Positions 57,151 to 64,000 of a DNA stretch of 64,000 nucleotides are shown piece after piece. The notes under the pieces were generated by a model. The model ran no database searches and had not been told where the DNA came from. It saw nothing but the letters and a program-made list of their open reading frames with translations. The first letter of the stretch is position 1. Every line of letters begins with the position of its first letter. The translations under genes were made by a program, and so were the position numbers. Location of the stretch: the NCBI GenBank assembly GCA_015501585.1, contig JADNRY010000131.1, positions 1 to 64,000 of the forward strand, written 5' to 3'. The stretch comes from Rhodocollybia butyracea (taxonomy: Eukaryota > Basidiomycota > Agaricomycetes > Agaricales > Omphalotaceae).

Positions 57151-59072
57151 AGCTAAACCTCTTGCTGTATTTTGACCGCTTACCTTCTGCCCGCCGTTGA
57201 AGTCCTTTATCAAGTTGAAGTAGCGATCATGAGCACAACAAGCACACGTGGCAGAGCGCTTGTTTCAAGCGCTCCCCCCTTGACCGCGCACTCATGGCAT
57301 GGACTCAAACTAGAGACTCTAGTCACTGCTACTTGTATAACTGCGGATATTGTCAAATGACTAGCTAAGATGATGCGCGCGAATCCGCATAACAAGCTTT
57401 CTTTTCTTTTCGCGAACGTTCCGAGCCAGCACCTCAGAGCAAGAACTCACCGGCACCATTATCTGCGAGGGTGTCATGTTCAAATGGTGGGCAATCGATT
57501 GAGATATTATTAGAGTACGTCCTTTTTCCTCCCCGTCCTACAGATACTAACGATCTCCTCAGTCTCCGTGATATCGACACAAAGGCTACGTCTACGAAAC
57601 ATTTTTCTGCTCCGCACTATGTATCGCTCATCTTAGTATCTACGAGCCCGACAAATATCTTGGAGCTTCGATGGCCCGTGAATCAACTACCCCTTGCCAA
57701 GCAAACTTAAACTTCCGTAAAGTCACAGCGATGCGACGCTATTCTATAACCTGGGCAATCCCAAGGTGAAGCAGGAAAGTTTACGTGAATGTGTGAAGTA
57801 CGGGGCAGCCAGAGGCAAAATTGGGCGGGACTCCTCTATCCATCGGAAGCGAAAATGTTTGTCAAATTCTATGGTCAAAAAAACAGCGAGTCTGTCAGTG
57901 TCTATTCATATTCATGACACGACGGACTGATATCACCTTTTTGACAGCGCTATGCTCCCCGTAGTACATATCATACCACGCCTCAGAAGAGTGCGATGCC
58001 TTTTCCTTGCTATTGTTTCTGGTCTCTGCTGACCCATTCAAGGCCTCAAGTTATTTGCTGTGGAAAGAAGTATCCATCGATAGAAATCACCATATGTCTG
58101 CTGTACGACAATTATGTACAAAGTGTCTAGAACTACACAGTAAATCAATCATGATTGGCCTCTCAACAGGTCCAGCCTGAACGAATCGATCAATCTATTT
58201 GGCATGATTGGTCTCTTGACAGCTCTACTTAGTTCATTCGCGGAATACACTGTCGAAAGAAGACGTGCAAGCTTGAATGAGTGGAAGTGCGGCAATTTAG
58301 GTTCTCCACGCACCTTGTTCTCCTTCCGTCTAATTTCAGCTTGAAATTACCAATGGTTTTATTTCTGCGCGAAGATGCTGGTAGCCTTCTTCACGCACGT
58401 AACAAATCGGAGGAAGCGGGGCTGTTTGGGAAGAAGTCTGCGACCTAAGGTCTAGACGTTCAAGCTTCAAAGCTTCAAGTACAAGTTCTCATGTGGCCTT
58501 GCCTCACACGTCGGTTCTAATTGGTCATATGGGCTTAAGAGGGGGTTGCATTGATAACAGGACTGGGGGCCACTTCCGTCATCCCGCATCCAAGAGCATT
58601 TTACACCTTCGACGTCATTCAGAAAGAGGAGCAAGTCGTCATCGTCATCCCTCTCGACTCTGACTATGTCACACGGCGTCTGTGAGATCTTCAGAGTGTG
58701 ACATTGGTTCATCAACTGTTGAAGATTTGTATATGTGCCTCTTCTAGCCTTTTACGATTAAAGCTGGTGTTCCGGAGCTCCGGACACGACTCAAGTAAGT
58801 GAATTATCCTCTGTTCTTCCGGATCCTCTAAATAATATTCCTTGTTTTTTGAACGACTTCCTGCCAGGCACAGAACGGACAACTCACTTTAAATTGAATT
58901 CCCCTCATTATCGAATTCTCCCGTTTGTTGCTCCACTTCGACAGTTTTTTCCATCGAGTATGACAAGGAACGAGTTATTTGGGGAGAAAAGTTGAAATCA
59001 GTAGGTTATGTCCACCTCGGACACCTGGGCGACTGAGGTATCTTTGGGGTGAACCTTGTGGCAGAGAAAAAG

Positions 59073-59079
59073 GTATAAA
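59073..59079 (+). promoter_or_regulatory. TATA box, hydrophobin at 59160
   Basis: TATAAAA in GGTATAAAAGCTAGCC, 87 bp before the ATG. Confidence 0.65.
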
Positions 59080-59159
59080 AGCTAGCCAAGAAATGAGTAG
59101 TTCCTCACTCGAACAACTAGCACTCGTCGTTCAAGCATTCTTCACTACTACTACTCATC

Positions 59160-59608
59160 ATGCAGTTCAAACTCGCTTTTTTCACCGCCGCTCTCGCTAC
59201 TATTGCGCTCGCCACGCCTACTCCTCGCAACGAGCCCGCCAGTAGCTGCTCCACTGGTCCCGTCCAGTGCTGCCAAAGTGTCCAAACTGCTGCCCAGGCT
59301 GCAACCATCCCCGGCATCGATGTGCTCCTTGGGCTCCTTGGCGTAGTCATCGGTGATGTGACTGGTCTCGTCGGTCTTACTTGCTCCGGCATTAACGTTG
59401 CTGGTGGAGGCACCTGGTAAGTCATTTTTTCAGTCATACTCGCTAAAGCTTGATTCTCACTATGCCTCCGTAGCTCTGCTCAAGCTGTCTGCTGCACAAA
59501 CAACTCCGTTGGTAATATAAAAAATATCCTTGATTTTATGGCTCTATTACTAACTGAGGCTCTACAGGTGGCCTCATCTCCATCGGCTGTGCCCCCGTTA
59601 CCCTCTGA
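59160..59608 (+). CDS. Class I hydrophobin, 3 exons
   Basis: Exons 59160-59416, 59474-59511 and 59568-59608, 111 residues. Signal peptide MQFKLAFFTAALATIALATP, linker TPRNEPASS, then CSTGPVQCCQSVQTA, loop IPGIDVLLGLLGVVIGDVTG, GLTCSGINVAGGGT, C (TG|C), SAQAVCCTNNSVGGLISIGC and APVTL. The donor here is GTAAGT, so the unspliced frame ends in TAA rather than TAG. Intact; sister of the copy at 62477. Confidence 0.92.
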
Positions 59609-59859
59609 ACAAGAACAACGGTGGCTCCCGATGCCTCATGAGCATAGTTGGGCTGTGTACTGGGTCAATTACTCATGGAATGATATTGGTTGTATTAATA
59701 ATAGTGGTTTCATGATTTTCGTTCAAAGAATGATAGTTTTCGGATATGCTCTGTACTTGAAATTCAATATGACGGTCCTTTTCGCAAAGCCACTTGAATT
59801 CGGCATATCTGCTTGAAAGTGTACAGTAAATGACGCTTTGACCTATGTCGGTCCGAATC

Positions 59860-60440
59860 TTTCCGCGCGTTGGACAAGAGTCGATGGAAATATAGATACT
59901 GTACTCGACAGTGAGCTGAAGCTGAGGCAACTCCTTCTCTGGCCCCAGATTAGGCCGACGCTAATTTGACCTGAAGGAGAGACTAAACTTGTGTAGATAA
60001 TAAAAGGAACGACCCCCGCGCACTGGATCATGTGTATATATAGACAGATCCAAAGAGGTGGTCAAAGTAAGAGCATAAGTAGCTTTTCAGCAACGAGACG
60101 AGAGGTTCGGCGCAGGATGGAGAATAGATCTCGACTGTGACCTCTTTTACCGGAAAATGGATGAACAGGCTTTGAGCTTCAAGGAGCTTGTCAACTAAGC
60201 TCGCTGAGATTCGATAGATTGCGATCTCAAAATAATCATGTAGAAAAGAAGATCTGCTCGGCACCCGGCGTTCGCTGGCGAGTTTCTACCGCAGGTAGGA
60301 CTGAAATCACCGAAAGAAACCCTGAGAGGCGGCGACGACAATAAGGACTCCTGATTTCCACGCTATCGCCATCGTCCTTTACTTAAACTTTAAGAATTTA
60401 AGCTTTAACGCATCGCACATAGTATGCTATCAATCTTGAG
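59860..60440. other. No supported gene
   Basis: Short frames only. The part near 59820-60080 (CGCTTTGACCTA-GTCGGTCCGAAT) recurs at 63180 as hydrophobin 3' flank. Confidence 0.4.
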
Positions 60441-62391
60441 GCTTGAAAAGGGGGCTGAGTTAACCAGGATTAACCCTCTTGCTGTATCTTGACCGCTTAC
60501 CTTCCGCCCGTCGTTGAATATAATCCTTGAGGTTGATCTCAATGAAACTTCTAGGCACCTGGCAGACGCATAACAAACGCACGTGACAGAGCATCGAGCG
60601 ACGAGCGCTTGTTTCAATACTTTTGCATGCTCGATCCCCACTGATAGACTCAAACTACCGGTTTCGCTGCTTGTATAACTGGAAATATTGCCAAATGACC
60701 AGGATAAAGCGCGCGAACTTTCTTCCCCGATAACATACTGCCACCATTAGCTGTGAGAGGGTGTTGGGTTTAAATTGCAATTGGTTGAGAAATTATCAAA
60801 GGTACGTCCTTTTTCCTCCGTGTCCTACAGATACTGACAACGTCTTCAGTCTATGTGATACCGACGCAATCAATCCCAAAGGCGACCACTCTCATCTATC
60901 TTGATATCCACGACAAATCTTAGAGCTTCGGCCAGGCTCACGAATCAACTACCTTGTCAAACAAACTCAAACTTCCATAGAGCCACGGGAGTCGACCCTA
61001 TTTTATCACCTTCTGACGATCCCAAGGCGAATCCTATGGGATTTTTCATATGTGCTGAAGCACGAGGCAACTATTGAACTGACGCAGGTAGCCAAGACGC
61101 CTGAGGCAACACACGGCGGGACCCTCTACAGTCTTACCCCATCGGAAGTTCAGATGCTTTATTTCCTCAAAAAATCTCTGGTCGAAACATTCAGTAAAAT
61201 AAGCGAGGCTGTCACTATTCATGACACGACGGACTGATATCACCCTTTTGACCTTTGTTCTCCGTGACACATATCAAGTCTTCAGAAGAGTGCACGGCCT
61301 TTACCATGCTACTGTCTCCGGTCTCTGCTGACCTATTCGATATAGACCTCAAGTTATTTACTGTGGTAAGAAGTATCCCTCGAAAGAAATTACCATATGT
61401 CTGCTGTACTACAATTGTGTAGTGTCTAGAACTGCATGGTAAATCGATCATCCGTCTTGTCATGATTGGCCTCTGGACAGTTCCAGCCTCATTTTGCGGA
61501 TATTAAACGAGGTAAATCGATCAATCTACTTGATATGATTGGCCTCTTGACAGTTTCAGCTTCATTTACGGAATATACCGCTGAAGTGTGAAAATTTAGG
61601 TTTTCAATGCACCCGGTTACTTTCAACTTGCAAGTACCAATTGCCTCGTCTCTGTGCAAAGAACGCTGGTAAATCTCTTCATGTACGTACCCAGTGGATG
61701 AATTAGAGCTCTTTGGGAAGACATTTGGGAAAACATCTGTTCGACCCAACTTCTCATTCTCATGTGGCCTTGCCTCACACGTCGGTTTTAATTGGTTATA
61801 TGGGCGAAAGAGGCAGTTGCACTGATAACAGGATTAATGCTGGCACCTTTGTTATACCGCGTCCAACAGCAGCTGCGCTCCGACGTCATTCAGAAAGAGG
61901 AGCAAGTCGTCATCCCTCTCGTCAACTCTGACTCTGTCCTACGGTGTCTGTGAGATCTTCAGAGTACGACATTGGTACCACATGTAGAAGTCAACGTTCA
62001 TCAGCTGTATAGGTTTGAATTTGTATATGTACCTCTTCTAGCCTTTTACGAATGAAGGTCAATGTTCCGGAGCTCCGGTGAACGATAAAATTCAGGTAAG
62101 TGAATTATCCTCTATTCTTCCAGATGACTGGTCCTCTAATTGATATTTCTTCACAACGTTGTCTTTTGAACAACTTCCTGACAGGCACAGAACGAAAAAC
62201 TCATGCTTTAAATTAACTTCTCCTTATTATCGAATTCTCCCGTTTGTTGCTCCACTTCGACAGTTTTTCCATCGAGTATGACAAGGAACGAGTTATTTGG
62301 GGAGAAAAGTTGAAATCAGTAGGTTATGTCCACCTCGGACACCTGGGCGACTGAGGTATCTTTGGGGTGAACCTTGTGGCAGAGAAAAAGG

Positions 62392-62398
62392 TATAAAG
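62392..62398 (+). promoter_or_regulatory. TATA-like box, hydrophobin at 62477, one A short
   Basis: GGTATAAAGCTAGCC in place of GGTATAAAAGCTAGCC of the sister copy. Confidence 0.5.
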
Positions 62399-62476
62399 CT
62401 AGCCAAGAAATGAGTAGTTCCTCACTCGAACAACTAGCACTCGTCGTTCAAGCATTCTTCACTACTACTACTCATC

Positions 62477-62924
62477 ATGCAGTTCAAACTCGCTTTTTTC
62501 ACCGCCGCTCTCGCTACTATTGCGCTCGCCACGCCTACTCCTCGCAACGAGCCCGCCAGTAGCTGCTCCACTGGTCCCGTCCAGTGCTGCCAAAGTGTCC
62601 AAACTGCTGCCCAGGCTGCAACCATCCCCGGCATCGATGTGCTCCTTGGGCTCCTTGGCGTAGTCATCGGTGATGTGACTGGTCTCGTCGTCTTACTTGC
62701 TCCGGCATTAACGTTGCTGGCGGAGGCACCTGGTCAGTCATTTTTCAGTGACACTCGCTAAGGCTTGATACTCACCATTGCCTTTGTAGCTCTGCTCAAG
62801 CTGTCTGCTGCACAAACAACTCCGTTGGTAATATAAAGAATATCTGCGATTTTATGGCTCTATTACTAACTGAGGCTCTACAGGTGGCCTCATCTCCATC
62901 GGCTGTGCTCCCGTTACCCTCTGA
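62477..62924 (+). pseudogene. Class I hydrophobin, frameshifted duplicate of the 59160 gene
   Basis: Exon relics 62477-62732, 62790-62827 and 62884-62924. Identical to the sister up to GDVTGLV, where one G is missing near 62690 (GTCGTCTTAC for GTCGGTCTTAC). The frame then reads VLLAPALTLLAEAPG and Cys4 is lost. The first donor is GTCAGT instead of GTAAGT. Exons 2 and 3 would be intact (SAQAVCC, SIGCAPVTL). The changed donor and TATA spacing support loss of function, but the single-base deletion could be an error. Confidence 0.7.
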
Positions 62925-63386
62925 GAAACTGTGGCACCCGACGTCTCATGCACATAGTTGGGCTGTGTACGGGGTCAATTACTCTTGGATACATATATAC
63001 TTTGGGTTTTTGTGCTGCGTTGGGAATGTTCCTGGTTGTATTAGTAATAATAGTTTTATGATTTTCGTCCAAAGGATGGTAGTTTTTGGCTACGCTCTGT
63101 ACTTGAAATTTAATACGCCAGTCCTTTTTGTAAAGTCACTTGAGTTTGGCAAATTTGCTTGAAAGTGGATGGTAAATGACGCTTTGACCTACCTCGGTCC
63201 GAATGTTTCCGCGCGTTGAACAAGAACTTAAGAGTCAAGAGATAGCTGATGGCAAACACGAGCACTCCACAGTGAGCTAAAGCTGAGGCATTCGGCACTA
63301 GGTCAATGCTAATATTGTAACCAAAATGGTGTAAACATGCTTGTTTACAAGACTATGATGGGGCGGCCAGTTTTCTTATACGATCC

Positions 63387-63743
63387 GGCTTTCCGTAAAC
63401 ATTGACATGTGCCGAAATATTTTCAGCCATAAATATTTCGTAATCCTAATTTAATCCACAGCCACAAGCCCACAAGCCGCGGCTCGGATACAGCTCCAGG
63501 TCACGTTGCGAGGTCTTCTCCGTACCCTTCTCCAGCTTTCTTCAGCTATCTATAATGCTCTATGGTGCATACAGTGCTACTATGAGCCCCAGTAAGCATT
63601 ATGGGCCTTCAGGTGCATGGCAGGACCAAAGTAAACTGCATAACACGACAAACTGAGCAAATAAGCGCCAGGCGCCTAGAGCACTTACGAAATAATTATT
63701 TTTGAAAAAAAAAATCGGCGTATGTCAAGGTTTACGGAAAGCC
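63387..63743. mobile_element. Non-autonomous element with about 60-bp terminal inverted repeats (MITE-like)
   Basis: 63387-63449 begins GGCTTTCCGTAAACATTGAC and continues ATGTGCCGA, with an AT-rich end ATATTTCGTAA. The reverse complement of 63685-63743 begins GGCTTTCCGTAAACCTTGAC, ATACGCCGA and ends ATTATTTCGTAA. The 235-bp centre has no ORF. No clear target-site duplication was found. Confidence 0.75.
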
Positions 63744-64000
63744 CTGTAAGAATTGGTAACAGTTCTTAACTATCTTCTATTGGTAGTGATCACCTTGATG
63801 GACCGTACGCACTCACAAAGAAGAGTAAACTTATGAAGATAATAGAACGAACAACGGCACAGACCATATGAAGGTAGTCAAGTTACGACATAAGTATTGA
63901 GTGGCTGTGGAGCAACGAGACGAGAGCTTCAGCGAAGACAATCTCTGTCAGAAAATATTAACTGTGGGTGACATCGGATCCGAATACAGACAATACTTAA

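Larger units (their letters stand above)
57160..59850. repeat. Segmental duplication, left copy (carries hydrophobin at 59160)
   Basis: Matches 60450-63180 with an offset of about 3.3 kb. Shared landmarks are TTGACCGCTTACCTTC(T/C)GCCCG, GTACGTCCTTTTTCCTCC, CATGTGGCCTTGCCTCACAC and TTCCGGAGCTCCGG. Identity is moderate up to about 58800 and very high across 58860-59400. No gene other than the hydrophobin is recognised; the frame at 57471-57710 has no domain. Confidence 0.8.
60450..63180. repeat. Segmental duplication, right copy (carries hydrophobin at 62477)
   Basis: Counterpart of 57160-59850. It includes TTTCAATACTTTTGCATGC-type diverged parts, the GTACGTCCTTTTTCCTCC block and the near-identical promoter-gene block from about 62190. 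Confidence 0.8.

Noticed and set aside
57471..57710. 79-codon plus frame in the segmental duplication
   Set aside because: The matching frame in the right copy is broken and the sequence shows no domain.

Overview
The window reads as nuclear DNA of a mushroom-forming basidiomycete (Agaricomycetes, most likely Agaricales). The evidence is many short GT-AG introns of about 40-60 nt, tandem class I hydrophobin genes, a fungal three-domain tRNA ligase, an ATG18 homologue, a MYND-finger protein of a type common in agarics, and decayed chromodomain Ty3/gypsy, Ty1/copia and LINE elements. Gene models below were spliced by eye. Identities are from remembered family motifs, not from searches.

Layout. 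1-3.4 kb: a broken copy of a Cys-rich (Zn2Cys6-like) plus coiled-coil protein, then LINE and Ty3/gypsy debris. 3.5-22.8 kb: a gene-poor stretch with several multi-exon genes of unknown function (3589-4176, 6098-7258, 8080-9645, 11751-12245, 13182-14087, 16050-16742, 17398-18184, 19052-19977), two further Ty3/gypsy 3' ends, and a MYND-finger gene (20793-22748). 22.9-36 kb: transposon-rich. Two related copies of a copia-like element flank a second, better preserved copy of the Cys-rich/coiled-coil gene (25055-27603), a 22-bp minisatellite, a fragment of a PRP4-type protein kinase, an inverted Ty3/gypsy end and an AT-rich island. 36-45 kb: TRL1 (tRNA ligase, +), hydrophobin-like genes (+) and ATG18 (-), with duplicated scraps of TRL1 and ATG18 between them. 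47-63 kb: eight more hydrophobin copies in tandem, a large inverted TRL1 pseudogene and a 3.3-kb segmental duplication. The window ends with a 357-bp element bearing about 60-bp inverted repeats.

How it fits together. The right half looks like a TRL1 - hydrophobin - ATG18 neighbourhood that expanded by repeated unequal duplication. Hydrophobin exon 1 always ends in TG, directly before the intron, so the apparent TGG-TAG or TGG-TAA stop is a splice donor and the fifth conserved cysteine is made across the junction. Several strongly conserved genes (TRL1, ATG18) carry scattered single-base indels while their protein sequence is otherwise intact. This suggests consensus errors in the assembly, so indel-only 'pseudogenes' here should be treated with caution.

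The most unusual signals are: the recurrent pairing of a Ty3/gypsy 3' end with a convergent tail of the Cys-rich/coiled-coil gene; a hydrophobin-like subfamily with a C-X3-CC start and a terminal cysteine; and a chimeric seven-exon gene with a predicted 12-nt microexon that ends inside retrotransposon sequence.
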